Source of the DNA: Arenibacter catalasegens | Lineage (GTDB): Bacteria > Bacteroidota > Bacteroidia > Flavobacteriales > Flavobacteriaceae | Assembly: GCF_002909235.1 (NCBI RefSeq) | Contig: NZ_PHQQ01000033.1 | Location: 1-55,416, forward strand | Direction: 5' to 3' | DNA length: 55,416 nt | Notes under the pieces: generated by a model | Told to the model about the DNA's origin: nothing | Databases searched by the model: none | What the model saw: only the letters and a program-made list of their open reading frames with translations | Shown here: positions 16,473 through 26,077 of the stretch, piece by piece | Numbering within the stretch: the first letter of the stretch is position 1 | How the letters are laid out: each line of letters begins with the position of its first letter | Program-made: the position numbers and the translations under genes

Positions 16473-17627
16473 ATGAGGAAAATACAAATGGTTGACCTAA
16501 ATGGTCAATATGAGGTTATAAAGGAAGAAGTAAATGCCTCCATCGCCAATGTTCTGGAAACAGCTACATTTATTAACGGACCTGAGGTGCACTCCTTTCA
16601 AAAAGAGTTGGAAGACTATTTGGGGGTAAAGCATGTGATCCCATGTGCAAATGGCACCGATGCTCTTCAAATAGCTATGATGGGACTTGGTTTAAAGCCA
16701 GGGGACGAGGTGATAACGGCCGATTTTACTTTTGCCGCAACGGTAGAGGTAATAGCACTCTTGCAGCTCACCCCAGTTTTGGTAGACGTGGAACTGGACA
16801 GTTTTAATATAGACCCGGTTGCCTTGGAAAAGGCCATTACTCCTAAAACCAAGGCCATTGTACCCGTGCACCTTTTTGGTCAATGTGCTAATATGGACGC
16901 TATTTTGGAAATTGCTGAAAAGCATAATCTATTTGTTATAGAAGATAATGCCCAGGCCATTGGGGCCGATTATACCTTCAATAATGGCAAAAAACAGAAG
17001 GCTGGGACCATGGGGCATGTTGCGGCAACCTCCTTTTTTCCATCCAAGAACTTGGGTTGTTATGGTGATGGGGGTGCAATTTTCACCAACGATGATGATT
17101 TGGCCCATACCCTAAGGGGTGTTGTAAACCATGGGATGTATGAGCGTTATCATCATGATGTTGTTGGAGTGAATTCTAGATTGGACTCTATTCAGGCAGC
17201 AGTTTTAAGGTCAAAGTTGTCACGATTGGATAGTTATAATGCCAGTAGGAGAGCTGCTGCAAAAAAATATTCCACTGCTTTTAAAGGAAACAAGAATATT
17301 GTTGTTCCACAAATGACAAATAATTGTAAGGAGATATGTGACACTTGCGATTGTCATGTGTTTCATCAATATACACTTAGAATTTTGAACGGACAACGTG
17401 ATGCTCTAGTAAAACATTTGGGGGATAAGCAAATTCCATGCGGTGTCTACTATCCAATACCTTTGCATAGGCAAAAGGCTTATTTGGATGAGCGATATAA
17501 GGAGAAGGATTTTCCGATAACCAATCAATTGGTAAGTGAAGTTATTTCTTTGCCCATGCATACCGAGCTGGACGATGAACAAATCACTTTTATAACCGAG
17601 ACCATTATTCGGTTTATAGAAAAATAA
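16473..17627 (+). CDS. DegT/DnrJ/EryC1/StrS family sugar aminotransferase
   Basis: The 384-residue PLP enzyme (from ATG 16473) probably aminates a nucleotide-linked keto sugar for LPS or capsule synthesis. Visible features are GTDALQIAMMGLGLKPGDEV at the PLP phosphate site, DNAQAIGA with the PLP-ring Asp, and the Schiff-base Lys192 in FFPSKNLGCYGDGG. A cysteine-rich insert, Cys285, Cys289, Cys292 and Cys294, sits just before HVFHQYTL and is not part of the usual active site. An ORF start 23 codons upstream (16404) precedes the likely promoter and is rejected. galE follows after 70 bases on the same strand. Confidence 0.9.
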   Translation: MRKIQMVDLNGQYEVIKEEVNASIANVLETATFINGPEVHSFQKELEDYLGVKHVIPCANGTDALQIAMMGLGLKPGDEVITADFTFAATVEVIALLQLTPVLVDVELDSFNIDPVALEKAITPKTKAIVPVHLFGQCANMDAILEIAEKHNLFVIEDNAQAIGADYTFNNGKKQKAGTMGHVAATSFFPSKNLGCYGDGGAIFTNDDDLAHTLRGVVNHGMYERYHHDVVGVNSRLDSIQAAVLRSKLSRLDSYNASRRAAAKKYSTAFKGNKNIVVPQMTNNCKEICDTCDCHVFHQYTLRILNGQRDALVKHLGDKQIPCGVYYPIPLHRQKAYLDERYKEKDFPITNQLVSEVISLPMHTELDDEQITFITETIIRFIEK

Positions 17628-17697
17628 TTGAAGATTACTTTGGACTGCCCGCTATGCGGATTAATATGAAAACCAAATTTATAATAAAAATCAATAG

Positions 17698-18714
17698 ATG
17701 AAGATACTCGTAACGGGAGGCTTAGGGTTTATAGGTTCCCATACCACTGTAGAATTGCAGAATAATGGCCATGAAGTAATTATAATTGACGATCTGTCCA
17801 ATTCAACGGAAAAGGTTTTGGAGGGTATTGTGGCTATAACGGGAAAGAGACCCATTTTCGAGAAATTAGATCTTAAGGAAAGGTCAAAGGTAGAGGACTT
17901 TTTTAACAGACATCAGGATATCGGAGGTGTTATTCATTTTGCAGCTTCCAAAGCTGTTGGTGAAAGTGTAGAGAAGCCATTGTTGTATTACGAAAACAAT
18001 ATTGGCACTTTGGTATACTTGCTCAAAGAACTTTCCCAAAAGAACAAGTCCAGCTTCATATTTAGTTCCTCCTGTACCGTTTACGGACAAGCGGATAAAA
18101 TGCCAATTACCGAGAGTGCACCAGTAAAGGCAGCGGAATCACCTTATGGTAATACTAAGCAAATGGGGGAAGAAATAATACGTGATACCTGTAAAGTGAC
18201 ACCCGGTATAAACGCGATCGCACTTAGATACTTTAATCCAATGGGGGCGCATCCAAGTACCCAAATAGGGGAATTACCTATTGGTGTGCCACAGAATTTG
18301 GTGCCGTTTATTACCCAGACAGGAATTGGCCTCAGAGAGCAGCTTTCTGTTTTTGGGGGGGATTATCCTACCGATGATGGCACATGTGTTAGGGATTATA
18401 TTCATGTAGTGGATCTTGCGAAGGCACACGTAGTGGCATTAGAAAGATTGTTGAATGGTAAGAACGGAGAGAATTATGAAGTTTTCAACGTAGGAACAGG
18501 TAAAGGAAGTACGGTTTTGGAGGTTATCAAAAGCTTTGAAAAGGTATCCGGAAAAAAGTTAAACTATAAAATTGTAGACAAAAGACCAGGAGATATCACC
18601 TCTGCCTATGCGGATACAACCAAGGCCAATAATGTATTGGGCTGGAAAGCAGAATCTACTCTTGATGAGGCTATGAAATCTGCCTGGCTTTGGGAACAAA
18701 AAGTCAGGAAGTAA
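17698..18714 (+). CDS. galE: UDP-glucose 4-epimerase
   Basis: The 338-residue short-chain dehydrogenase-fold enzyme interconverts UDP-glucose and UDP-galactose (or the N-acetyl forms) in the cytosol. It has the NAD motif GGLGFIGSHT (7-16), catalytic Ser in FSSSCTVYG, the YxxxK pair in SPYGNTKQM, the family segment ALRYFNPMGAHPS, and the C-terminal DKRPGDITSAYADT. Length matches the family. It lies 70 bases after the DegT aminotransferase and is probably cotranscribed, forming a small nucleotide-sugar unit. Confidence 0.94.
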   Translation: MKILVTGGLGFIGSHTTVELQNNGHEVIIIDDLSNSTEKVLEGIVAITGKRPIFEKLDLKERSKVEDFFNRHQDIGGVIHFAASKAVGESVEKPLLYYENNIGTLVYLLKELSQKNKSSFIFSSSCTVYGQADKMPITESAPVKAAESPYGNTKQMGEEIIRDTCKVTPGINAIALRYFNPMGAHPSTQIGELPIGVPQNLVPFITQTGIGLREQLSVFGGDYPTDDGTCVRDYIHVVDLAKAHVVALERLLNGKNGENYEVFNVGTGKGSTVLEVIKSFEKVSGKKLNYKIVDKRPGDITSAYADTTKANNVLGWKAESTLDEAMKSAWLWEQKVRK

Positions 18715-18878
18715 ATTTCAGGACTCTGTTTCACATCCCAGCAGCACTCAAGTCAACTAATAATGGGGGTCTATAGGTGCTTCCAATCAATTTAAAGCTT
18801 AGCCATAATGGAACCGGATGTTTCTTCGATATGTACGCAATCCACAAGAAGATTTTGTATCCTTCTAGAAATAGGAAA

Positions 18879-19307
18879 ATGAAATACTTATTTGGATTAA
18901 TAACACTGTTGCTAGTACTGAGCTGTAATAATAAAAGTGATGAGGATGCTTTGGATTGTTTAAATGTAGCCTGTACAGAAGAATATAGGACTATTACAAT
19001 TAGCGTCAAAGACAAGGAAGGTAAGCCTGTAGTTTTGGATGAAATTAAAGTAGTGATTCTGCCAAATGGAGAGGATATTACGCCGGATATTACAAGTAGT
19101 GAGTATGAATGGATGGGTGAAAATGGTGTCTACCCTTTGTTTAGTGATAAGTATGTCATGAAATATAGGAATAAGAAGGTTGATCTAAATTTGAAGGGAT
19201 ATGTTGATGGTGACGTGGTGGTAGATTCAGATTATACCGTGGGTGCAGATTGCTGTCATATTTTGCTTATTGAAGGGGAAACGGACTTGGTGCTCAATAA
19301 TCTTTGA
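18879..19307 (+). CDS. Lipoprotein, hypothetical
   Basis: Starting at ATG 18879 gives 142 residues with a clear lipoprotein signal peptide: MKYLFGLITLLLVLSCNN, lipobox LVLSC. An earlier in-frame start at 18777 would bury the signal and is rejected. The mature part (DCLNVACTEEYRTITISVKD, then GKPVVLDEIKVVI) looks like a beta-sandwich, possibly carboxypeptidase-regulatory-like. It contains Cys pairs that could form disulfides. A terminator follows at 19350. No specific function can be given. Confidence 0.7.
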   Translation: MKYLFGLITLLLVLSCNNKSDEDALDCLNVACTEEYRTITISVKDKEGKPVVLDEIKVVILPNGEDITPDITSSEYEWMGENGVYPLFSDKYVMKYRNKKVDLNLKGYVDGDVVVDSDYTVGADCCHILLIEGETDLVLNNL

Positions 19308-19349
19308 TTCATTTTAGTCATATAATAAATTGGCTGGGCAGATGTTTGT

Positions 19350-19373
19350 AAAACGATGAGGTATCGTTTTTTC
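19350..19373 (+). terminator. Rho-independent terminator
   Basis: AAAACGAT, loop GAGGT, ATCGTTTTTT: an 8-bp stem with T-run 43 bases after the lipoprotein gene. Confidence 0.7.
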
Positions 19374-19490
19374 TTGGTCCGTTTATTGAGTTTTTAAAAA
19401 TGTTTAGGATTAAGATTGGGGAATTTAGAAAAAAGATGGTTTTATTGCATTTCTGAAAAACCATTTAAAACATAATTTCGTAAATAGCAT

Positions 19491-19847
19491 ATGGTTGTAA
19501 ATTTCCCCAATATTTCGTCACTTCTAGAGCATGCAGAGAATAAGAGTCTCTATGAAAATCTAGTTTTGCAATTGCAAAAGGATTTCGTTCTAGCCAATGT
19601 GTTTATAGACTTACCTACCCAGATAGTACCGGAGGATTTGAAAACTCTGGTGCACGAGAAGGTGTATTATTTGATCATGGAAAAATTTACGGACTATTTA
19701 AACTTGCTTTACATTATTGATGTGCCCGAGAAAGTGGTCAAAGCCATTGAGGCTACAGATGTGGTTGAAATTTCAGACCAAGTGACCTTCGAGATACTAA
19801 AACGGGAATGGCAAAAAGTATGGTTTAGAAATGAGTATAGTTCCTAG
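19491..19847 (+). CDS. Conserved-looking hypothetical cytosolic protein
   Basis: The 118-residue, mostly helical protein has no signal peptide or membrane segment. It is rich in Leu, Val, Glu and Lys (SLYENLVLQLQKDF, VHEKVYYLIMEKFTDYL). I do not recognise a domain. It ends one base short of the convergent barrel gene's stop, so the two genes have no spacer between them. Full codon use and lack of signal suggest a real, soluble protein of unknown role. Confidence 0.6.
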   Translation: MVVNFPNISSLLEHAENKSLYENLVLQLQKDFVLANVFIDLPTQIVPEDLKTLVHEKVYYLIMEKFTDYLNLLYIIDVPEKVVKAIEATDVVEISDQVTFEILKREWQKVWFRNEYSS

Positions 19848-19848
19848 C

Positions 19849-20379
19849 CTAAAAATATACCCGTACAAAAGGCATTAATGCATTGTAATAAATGCTTTTT
19901 TGAGGATCATGCAATACATCGTATCGTATGCCTATGGTCACATTTCTATTGCCATAGCCAATTCCAAGAAACAAGGCTGGTGACCAGTAATCTTCTTTTG
20001 GATTACCGCCGTCCAGTTCAAGTTCACGATTAACCCTTAGCTGTTCCAATTCCGCCGAAAGTTGCAAAGCAGGAATTGGATTGAATAATGATATTACACT
20101 TCCACCGTAGGCCAGGAGTTTTGCATTTTGAAATTTGGCATAGTTAAAATTGAGTCCTGCGCCCAAACCCAATTGTTCGGTGGCCTGATAAATGGCACTT
20201 GGAGAGATTGATAAATTGAAGGAATTTTTGCCAAATCCGAGGCCTAAATTGCCTCCAAAATGTACCTCATTCCAAAAATTAGAATTCCGTGGAGTCAGTT
20301 GAGAATAGCCCACGCAGCTAAACGCCGTGAAAAAAACACATAAAATCAACCTTTTTTTTAAGGAATAACGATTTATCAT
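19849..20379 (-). CDS. Small outer-membrane beta-barrel-like protein
   Basis: The 176-residue protein has a signal peptide (about 1-26, ending SCVGYSQ). Alternating strands follow (FGGNLGLGFGKNSFNLSISP, LGLGAGLNFNY) with a terminal aromatic residue (MPFVRVYF), as expected for an outer-membrane barrel. It is divergent from sucA, and homologues in this position are, to my recollection, sometimes mislabelled as alpha-ketoglutarate decarboxylase only because of that neighbour. Nothing in it resembles a decarboxylase. Confidence 0.7.
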   Translation of the reverse strand: MINRYSLKKRLILCVFFTAFSCVGYSQLTPRNSNFWNEVHFGGNLGLGFGKNSFNLSISPSAIYQATEQLGLGAGLNFNYAKFQNAKLLAYGGSVISLFNPIPALQLSAELEQLRVNRELELDGGNPKEDYWSPALFLGIGYGNRNVTIGIRYDVLHDPQKSIYYNALMPFVRVYF

Positions 20380-20440
20380 AATTATTGTAATATTTTTCCA
20401 TTATTCAGGGCTTAGATAAGCTTAGATATGCTAAATGTTG

Positions 20441-20448
20441 TATTTTTG
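20441..20448 (+). promoter_or_regulatory. Candidate -7 element TATTTTTG for sucA
   Basis: The element lies 36 bases before ATG 20484 and makes the alternative TTG start at 20457 unlikely, because that start would have a leader of only a few bases. The -33 element is unclear. Confidence 0.45.
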
Positions 20449-20483
20449 AATAAATTTTGTTCAAAAGACAGAGAGACATTTTC

Positions 20484-23300
20484 ATGGATAAATATTCCTT
20501 TTTAAATGCTGCGCATACTTCTTATTTCGCAGAATTATACGATAAGTACTTAACAAATCCAGACAGTGTAGAGCCAAGTTGGAGGGCCTTTTTTCAAGGA
20601 TTCGATTTTGGCGTGGAAAATTCCATGGAAGCTTTGGCCGATGATTTGCAAATGGCACCATTGTCCGTTGCTGGGGGTCATGAAGTAGATGTTCCACAGA
20701 AACTACAGAAGGAGTTTCAGGTAGTCCGACTTATAGATGGGTATAGAACAAGAGGGCATTTGTTCACTAAAACAAACCCTGTAAGAGAAAGAAGACAATA
20801 TTTTCCGACACTAGACATTGAGAATTTTGGATTAACACCAAGTGACCTAGATACCACTTTTACCGCAGGGGAAATTTTAGGTATAGGTCCCAGCACCTTG
20901 CGCGAAATTATAGAGCATCTTACGAGCATCTATTGTGATGCAATAGGTGTAGAGTATATGTATATTAGAAACCCGGAACGGGTAGAATGGATTCAAAATT
21001 GGTTGAATATCAATGATAATCATCCAAAATACGATACGGATAGAAAAAAACATATTCTAAAGAAATTAAATGAAGCGGTTTCCTTTGAAGGGTTTTTGCA
21101 TACCAAATATGTAGGGCAAAAGAGGTTTTCATTGGAAGGTAATGAGTCGTTGATTCCTGCTTTGGATGCCGTAGTGGAAAAGGCGGCCGAAATGGGGGTC
21201 GAACAATTTGTTATGGGAATGGCCCATAGAGGCCGTTTAAATGTTTTGACCAATATTTTTGGAAAGAAGGCGAAAGATATCTTTAGCGAGTTCGATGGGA
21301 AAGATTATGAGCAGGAAATCTTTGATGGGGATGTAAAATATCATTTGGGATGGACTTCAGAGCGGAAAGCGAATAATGGGAAGAAGATTATTATGAACAT
21401 TGCGCCAAACCCTTCCCATTTGGAAACTGTTGGTGCTGTTGTTGAAGGTATTGCCAGGGCAAAGCAAGATGCCCGTTACAGTGACGACTATTCCAAAGTG
21501 TTACCAATTATAGTGCATGGAGACGCTGCAATTGCAGGTCAAGGATTGGTTTATGAATTGGTGCAAATGGCGAATTTGGAAGGCTATAAAACCAATGGTA
21601 CCATTCATATTGTAGTAAATAATCAAATTGGGTTTACGACCAATTATTTGGATGCACGTAGTTCTACCTATTGTACGGATGTGGCCAAAGTGACCCTGAG
21701 TCCAGTACTCCATGTCAATGCGGACGATCCAGAGGCAGTAGTTCATGCCTCCTTATTTGCTTTGGAATTTCGCATGCGTTTCCAAAGAGACGTTTTCTTA
21801 GATCTATTGGGGTACAGGAAATACGGACATAATGAAGGTGACGAACCCCGTTTTACCCAGCCTAAATTGTATAAAGCAATTGCCAAGCATAAAAATGCCA
21901 GAGATATTTATGCTGAAGCACTTTTGGCCGAAGGAGTAATTGACGGCAACTTTGTGAGGGAGTTGGAGGAGCAATATAAAGCTTCTTTGGAGGAGGAATT
22001 GGAAGATTCCAGGAAAGAGGATAAGACCGTAATAACCCCATTTATGGCGGATGAATGGAGTGGGTATACCCATGTTCGCGAATGGGAAATGATGGATGCG
22101 GTAGATACAACATATGACAAAAAGAAACTTACGGCAATAGCAAAAGTGCTTACGGAATTGCCTAAGAATAAAAAGTTCTTGCGTAAAGTTGAGAAATTGG
22201 TCAATGACCGTAAGTCCATGTTTTTTAAAAATGACACTTTGGATTGGGCCATGGGGGAACTTTTGGCCTATGGTACTCTTTTGGAAGAAGGTTATGGCGT
22301 GCGAATGTCTGGTCAGGATGTAGAAAGAGGTACTTTTTCTCATCGTCATGCGGTTATGAAAGTTGAAGAAAGTGAGGAGGAAGTAATGCTTTTGAACCAT
22401 ATATCTGAAAAACAGGGAACTTTCCAAATATATAATTCCCTTTTGTCGGAATATGGAGTGGTTGGTTTTGATTATGGTTATGCCATGGCCAGCCCCAATA
22501 CGCTTACCATCTGGGAAGCCCAATTTGGGGATTTTAGCAATGGCGCCCAAATTATGATCGATCAGTACATTTCGGCAGCAGAGGATAAATGGAAATTGCA
22601 GAATGGACTGGTTATGTTATTGCCACATGGGTACGAAGGCCAGGGGGCGGAACATTCCTCGGCCCGTATGGAGCGGTATTTGCAATTGTGCGCTAGGGAT
22701 AATATGTTTATTGCCGATGTGTCCACACCAGCAAATATGTTCCATTTGTTAAGGAGGCAAATGAAAGTGAACTATAGGAAGCCACTAATTGTATTTACGC
22801 CCAAAAGTTTGTTGAGGCATCCCAGAGCTGTATCAACAGTAGAGGAATTTGCGAATGGTGGATTCCAGGAGGTAATAGACGACGCTACTGCTGAGGTGTC
22901 CAAAATAAAGAGTTTGGTATTCTGTACCGGTAAATTCTACTATGACCTTTTGGTGTTTAAGGAAGAAAATAAAAGAGAAGATGTTGCCTTGGTTAGGGTA
23001 GAGCAATTGTTTCCGGTGCCAGTAAAACAAATGAAAGCGATTATGGAGAAGTATAAGAATGCCGAAGATAAGGTTTGGGCCCAGGAAGAACCGAGGAATA
23101 TGGGTGCATGGGGTCATTTAATAATGCATTTTAGTGAGGCGCATAAATTAAGGGTGGCCTCAAGAAGATTTTACGCTTCCCCGGCGGCTGGTAGTGCTGT
23201 GCGTTCCAAACGAAGGCATCAACAGGTAATTGATTATGTTTTTGATATAGAAAAGAACAACATGGGTTTGAATCCCGGTGTCTCAAATATCAAACCATAA
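20484..23300 (+). CDS. sucA: 2-oxoglutarate dehydrogenase E1 component
   Basis: The 938-residue thiamine-diphosphate enzyme decarboxylates 2-oxoglutarate and passes the succinyl group to the E2 lipoyl arm in the TCA cycle. The N-terminus shows the E2-binding segment NAAHTSYFAELYDKY and SWRAFFQGFDFG. ThDP and active-site regions include GMAHRGRLNVL, HGDAAIAGQGLVYE and KYGHNEGDEPRFTQP. The transketolase-like C-half contains VMLLPHGYEGQGAEHSSARM. Length matches the family. It is followed after 113 bases by sucB. The start at ATG 20484 fits the usual N-terminus; the ORF extends nine codons upstream to a TTG that I reject. Confidence 0.96.
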   Translation: MDKYSFLNAAHTSYFAELYDKYLTNPDSVEPSWRAFFQGFDFGVENSMEALADDLQMAPLSVAGGHEVDVPQKLQKEFQVVRLIDGYRTRGHLFTKTNPVRERRQYFPTLDIENFGLTPSDLDTTFTAGEILGIGPSTLREIIEHLTSIYCDAIGVEYMYIRNPERVEWIQNWLNINDNHPKYDTDRKKHILKKLNEAVSFEGFLHTKYVGQKRFSLEGNESLIPALDAVVEKAAEMGVEQFVMGMAHRGRLNVLTNIFGKKAKDIFSEFDGKDYEQEIFDGDVKYHLGWTSERKANNGKKIIMNIAPNPSHLETVGAVVEGIARAKQDARYSDDYSKVLPIIVHGDAAIAGQGLVYELVQMANLEGYKTNGTIHIVVNNQIGFTTNYLDARSSTYCTDVAKVTLSPVLHVNADDPEAVVHASLFALEFRMRFQRDVFLDLLGYRKYGHNEGDEPRFTQPKLYKAIAKHKNARDIYAEALLAEGVIDGNFVRELEEQYKASLEEELEDSRKEDKTVITPFMADEWSGYTHVREWEMMDAVDTTYDKKKLTAIAKVLTELPKNKKFLRKVEKLVNDRKSMFFKNDTLDWAMGELLAYGTLLEEGYGVRMSGQDVERGTFSHRHAVMKVEESEEEVMLLNHISEKQGTFQIYNSLLSEYGVVGFDYGYAMASPNTLTIWEAQFGDFSNGAQIMIDQYISAAEDKWKLQNGLVMLLPHGYEGQGAEHSSARMERYLQLCARDNMFIADVSTPANMFHLLRRQMKVNYRKPLIVFTPKSLLRHPRAVSTVEEFANGGFQEVIDDATAEVSKIKSLVFCTGKFYYDLLVFKEENKREDVALVRVEQLFPVPVKQMKAIMEKYKNAEDKVWAQEEPRNMGAWGHLIMHFSEAHKLRVASRRFYASPAAGSAVRSKRRHQQVIDYVFDIEKNNMGLNPGVSNIKP

Positions 23301-23413
23301 AACATCCCAATGGTTAGAATGGAGCTAATCTGTTTTAAATGAGTTATGGGGTATTTTATGAAATACAAATTATAATAAGAGTTCAGTCAAAACACAAATT
23401 AAAATTATAAAAC

Positions 23414-24637
23414 ATGATTTTAGAAATGAAAGTCCCTTCTCCAGGGGAATCCATTACGGAAGTAGAGATAGCGGAATGGTTGGTAAGTGATGGCGATTAT
23501 GTTGAAAAAGATCAGGCTATAGCAGAAGTGGATTCCGATAAGGCTACTTTAGAATTGCCAGCAGAGGAGAGTGGAATAATTACTTTAAAAGCAGAGGTAG
23601 GAGATGCCGTTGCTGTAGGCTCTGTAGTATGTTTAATAGATACTAGTGCTTCCAAACCGGAAGGGGCTGCCAAAAGTGAGGAAAAACCAGCGGAGAAAAA
23701 ACCTGAAGTAAAAGAGGTGGCTGAAAAGAAAACTGAGGCAAAACCTGAAAAAACTTCCTATGCCTCCGGGTCGGCTTCCCCAGCAGCTAAGAAAATCTTA
23801 GCTGAAAAAGAGTTGGATGCCGGTTCTATTAAAGGTACTGGTAAGGATGGAAGGATCACCAAGGAAGATGCTGTAAAAGCGGTTCCATCAATGGGTACAC
23901 CTACAGGTGGGTCTAGAGGTGAAAGTCGCTCCAAGTTGTCCATGTTGCGTCGTAAGGTGGCAGAGCGGTTGGTGTCGGCCAAGAATGAGACGGCCATGCT
24001 GACCACCTTTAATGAAGTGGATATGTCGGCTATTTTTAAATTGAGAAATCAGTATAAAGAAGATTTTAAGGAAAAGCATAATGTTGGTTTAGGCTTTATG
24101 TCCTTTTTCACCAAAGCGGTAATAAGAGCATTGCAAATGTACCCTTCCGTTAACTCCATGATAGATGGTAAGGAAATGATTTCCTTTGATTTCTGTGATA
24201 TCAGTATAGCGGTTTCAGGACCAAAGGGGCTTATGGTGCCAGTGATACGCAACGCAGAAAATTTAACCTTTAGGGGTGTGGAATCCGAGGTGAAAAGGTT
24301 GGCCATTAGAGCTCGTGAGGGTGAAATTACCGTAGATGAGATGACTGGTGGTACTTTTACGATTACCAATGGCGGGGTTTTTGGTTCCATGTTATCCACT
24401 CCAATAATCAATCCACCACAAAGTGCAATTTTAGGAATGCACAATATAGTGGAAAGACCCATTGCACGTGATGGGGCCATTGCAATTGCACCAATTATGT
24501 ATGTTGCCCTGTCCTATGACCACCGTATTATAGATGGTAAGGAGTCTGTAGGGTTTCTAGTGGCGGTAAAAGAGGCATTGGAGAATCCGGAAGAGTTGTT
24601 GTTGGACAATAACGTAAAAAAAGCGTTAGAGCTTTAA
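23414..24637 (+). CDS. sucB: 2-oxoglutarate dehydrogenase E2, dihydrolipoyl succinyltransferase
   Basis: The 407-residue protein forms the core of the 2-oxoglutarate dehydrogenase complex. The lipoyl domain (1-77) has the modified Lys43 in [11 protein letters not shown] Lys/Glu/Ala/Pro-rich linker follows (about 78-115). The peripheral-subunit-binding domain (about 117-153) shows [15 protein letters not shown] and [17 protein letters not shown] sequence. The catalytic domain (about 175-407) ends with [16 protein letters not shown], which contains the catalytic His and Asp. It is downstream of sucA. E3 is not in this window. A strong terminator follows. Confidence 0.96.
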   Translation: MILEMKVPSPGESITEVEIAEWLVSDGDYVEKDQAIAEVDSDKATLELPAEESGIITLKAEVGDAVAVGSVVCLIDTSASKPEGAAKSEEKPAEKKPEVKEVAEKKTEAKPEKTSYASGSASPAAKKILAEKELDAGSIKGTGKDGRITKEDAVKAVPSMGTPTGGSRGESRSKLSMLRRKVAERLVSAKNETAMLTTFNEVDMSAIFKLRNQYKEDFKEKHNVGLGFMSFFTKAVIRALQMYPSVNSMIDGKEMISFDFCDISIAVSGPKGLMVPVIRNAENLTFRGVESEVKRLAIRAREGEITVDEMTGGTFTITNGGVFGSMLSTPIINPPQSAILGMHNIVERPIARDGAIAIAPIMYVALSYDHRIIDGKESVGFLVAVKEALENPEELLLDNNVKKALEL

Positions 24638-24691
24638 TATAGTACTCAAGGGGCATGGCCCCTCATGTAATAATGTAATAGAATTGGAATT

Positions 24692-24731
24692 GACCTGCCA
24701 GGTTTTTAAAACTTGGCAGGTCTTATTTTTT
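24692..24731. terminator. Terminator after sucB, probably bidirectional
   Basis: GACCTGCCA and TGGCAGGTC form a stem around an A/T-rich loop (AGGTTTTTAAAACT region, with extra pairing), then TTATTTTTTT. It lies between convergent sucB and the protease gene. Confidence 0.8.
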
Positions 24732-24749
24732 TACGCACGTTGATTGTTA

Positions 24750-25190
24750 TTATTGTTTTAGGTATAGGCGGTTTTTTTTGTAATCAATAATTGCCTTACC
24801 TTTTTTTAGGATATCAGCACCTATAATGCCGTCCACTGGCATAGCTTTATGCGATGTTAAAGCTTCATTTACATGTACGAGGTCGAACAGGACAATTTTA
24901 TGTTTTTTCTTGGACCAACTGCCCATTTCTATTCTGTTTTTAGTCGATAGTTTTGTAAACATTTCTGTAGCACCAGCACCTGCGGCCTTTATTTTGGAGT
25001 CTTTGGAATTTAATTTAAAGAAATCTATTTTGTCCAAACCAATACATGTGTTTGATGCTCCTGTGTCTAAAATAAACCTGCCTTTCACACCATTGATAGT
25101 GGCAGCAACTTCAAAATGATTTGTTGCCGTTAAGACCAAGGGAATAGTGACATATTTTTTTTTATGTAGAAAAACTTTAAGACTGGGCAT
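24750..25190 (-). CDS. Retropepsin-like aspartyl protease domain protein
   Basis: The 146-residue protein consists of a single retropepsin-like fold. The active-site motif FILDTGASNTCIG (about 38-50) carries the catalytic Asp, the flap region is around KAAGAGATEM, and the second motif is VDGIIGADIL, as in bacterial clan AA proteases that act as homodimers. No signal peptide is visible, so it would be cytosolic unless exported otherwise. Substrates are unknown. It is divergent from tatD with only 38 bases between the start codons. Confidence 0.8.
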   Translation of the reverse strand: MPSLKVFLHKKKYVTIPLVLTATNHFEVAATINGVKGRFILDTGASNTCIGLDKIDFFKLNSKDSKIKAAGAGATEMFTKLSTKNRIEMGSWSKKKHKIVLFDLVHVNEALTSHKAMPVDGIIGADILKKGKAIIDYKKNRLYLKQ

Positions 25191-25204
25191 ATTTATTTTT
25201 TTGT

Positions 25205-25224
25205 CAAAGATAATCCTATTTTTG
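25205..25224. promoter_or_regulatory. Overlapping divergent -7 elements between protease gene and tatD
   Basis: The plus strand has TATTTTTG at 25217-25224, ending 4 bases before the tatD ATG. The minus strand has TATCTTTG (complement of 25205-25212), 15 bases before the protease ATG. If the plus element is used, the tatD mRNA would be leaderless or nearly so. Well-spaced -33 boxes are not seen for either. Confidence 0.45.
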
Positions 25225-25228
25225 TTCT

Positions 25229-25996
25229 ATGATATTAACAGATACGCATACCCATTTATATAGTGAGGCTTTTGATGATGATCGCAATTTGGTTATAGAG
25301 AGGGCTATGGATTTGGGGGTAAAGCGCTTTTTTATTCCAGCAATCGATTCATCCTATACCACAGCCATGTTGGATTTGGAAAAATCCTATCCAGATAATA
25401 TATTTCTGATGACAGGATTGCATCCAACCCATGTAAAGGAGAATTATTTGGATGAACTGGACCATGTAGAAGAGATGTTGGCCTCAAGGAAGTTTTATGC
25501 AGTGGGGGAAATTGGTATTGACCTATACTGGGATAAAACGTTTCTTAAGGAACAGCAGATAGCCTTTAAGCAGCAAATACAATGGGCAAAGAAATATGCT
25601 TATCCCATTGTAATCCATTGCAGGGATGGTTTCGATGAAATATTCCATATTTTGGAGGAAGAAAAAGGTGGGGAGCTGTTCGGTATTTTTCATTGTTTTA
25701 CAGGTACTTTTGAGCAGGCACTTAAGGCTATTTCGTATAACATGAAATTGGGTATTGGGGGAGTGGCAACCTTTAAGAACGGTAAAATAGATACCTTTTT
25801 AAAGGAAATAGATCTGAATCATGTGGTTTTGGAAACCGATTCTCCTTATTTGGCACCTGTTCCTTATCGAGGTAAGCGCAACGAGAGTGCTTATTTGGTT
25901 AATGTCCTTGAAAAGTTGTCGCTCATTTATGGGGTGGACAAGGAAGAAATAGCGGCGATTACTACTGCCAATTCCCAGGAAATATTTGGGGTCTAG
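25229..25996 (+). CDS. tatD: TatD-family metal-dependent hydrolase
   Basis: The 255-residue TIM-barrel metallohydrolase is likely a 3'-5' DNase/RNase. Metal ligands are visible: THTH (6-9) at the start, the Glu in VGEIGIDLYWD, HCRD, FHCFTG and the Asp in ETDSPYLAP. The end AAITTANSQEIFGV is typical. The ATG is the natural family start (MILTDTHTHL). Bacteroidota usually carry one or more TatD paralogues involved in DNA repair or RNA turnover. Confidence 0.92.
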   Translation: MILTDTHTHLYSEAFDDDRNLVIERAMDLGVKRFFIPAIDSSYTTAMLDLEKSYPDNIFLMTGLHPTHVKENYLDELDHVEEMLASRKFYAVGEIGIDLYWDKTFLKEQQIAFKQQIQWAKKYAYPIVIHCRDGFDEIFHILEEEKGGELFGIFHCFTGTFEQALKAISYNMKLGIGGVATFKNGKIDTFLKEIDLNHVVLETDSPYLAPVPYRGKRNESAYLVNVLEKLSLIYGVDKEEIAAITTANSQEIFGV

Positions 25997-26077
25997 AAAG
26001 TAGTTGAGCGCAGTGTTTGGTATACTTGATTCCATAATAACATATTTTCCTATTCTGCATTCTAATAAAAATTAAAA

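Noticed and set aside
19849..20379. Alpha-ketoglutarate decarboxylase label for the gene beside sucA
   Set aside because: The protein is a small exported beta-barrel; such a label would come only from its neighbour.
21804..22550. 248-codon open frame antisense to sucA
   Set aside because: A long shadow of a conserved gene; the sucA frame is clearly the real one and the antisense peptide has no domain.
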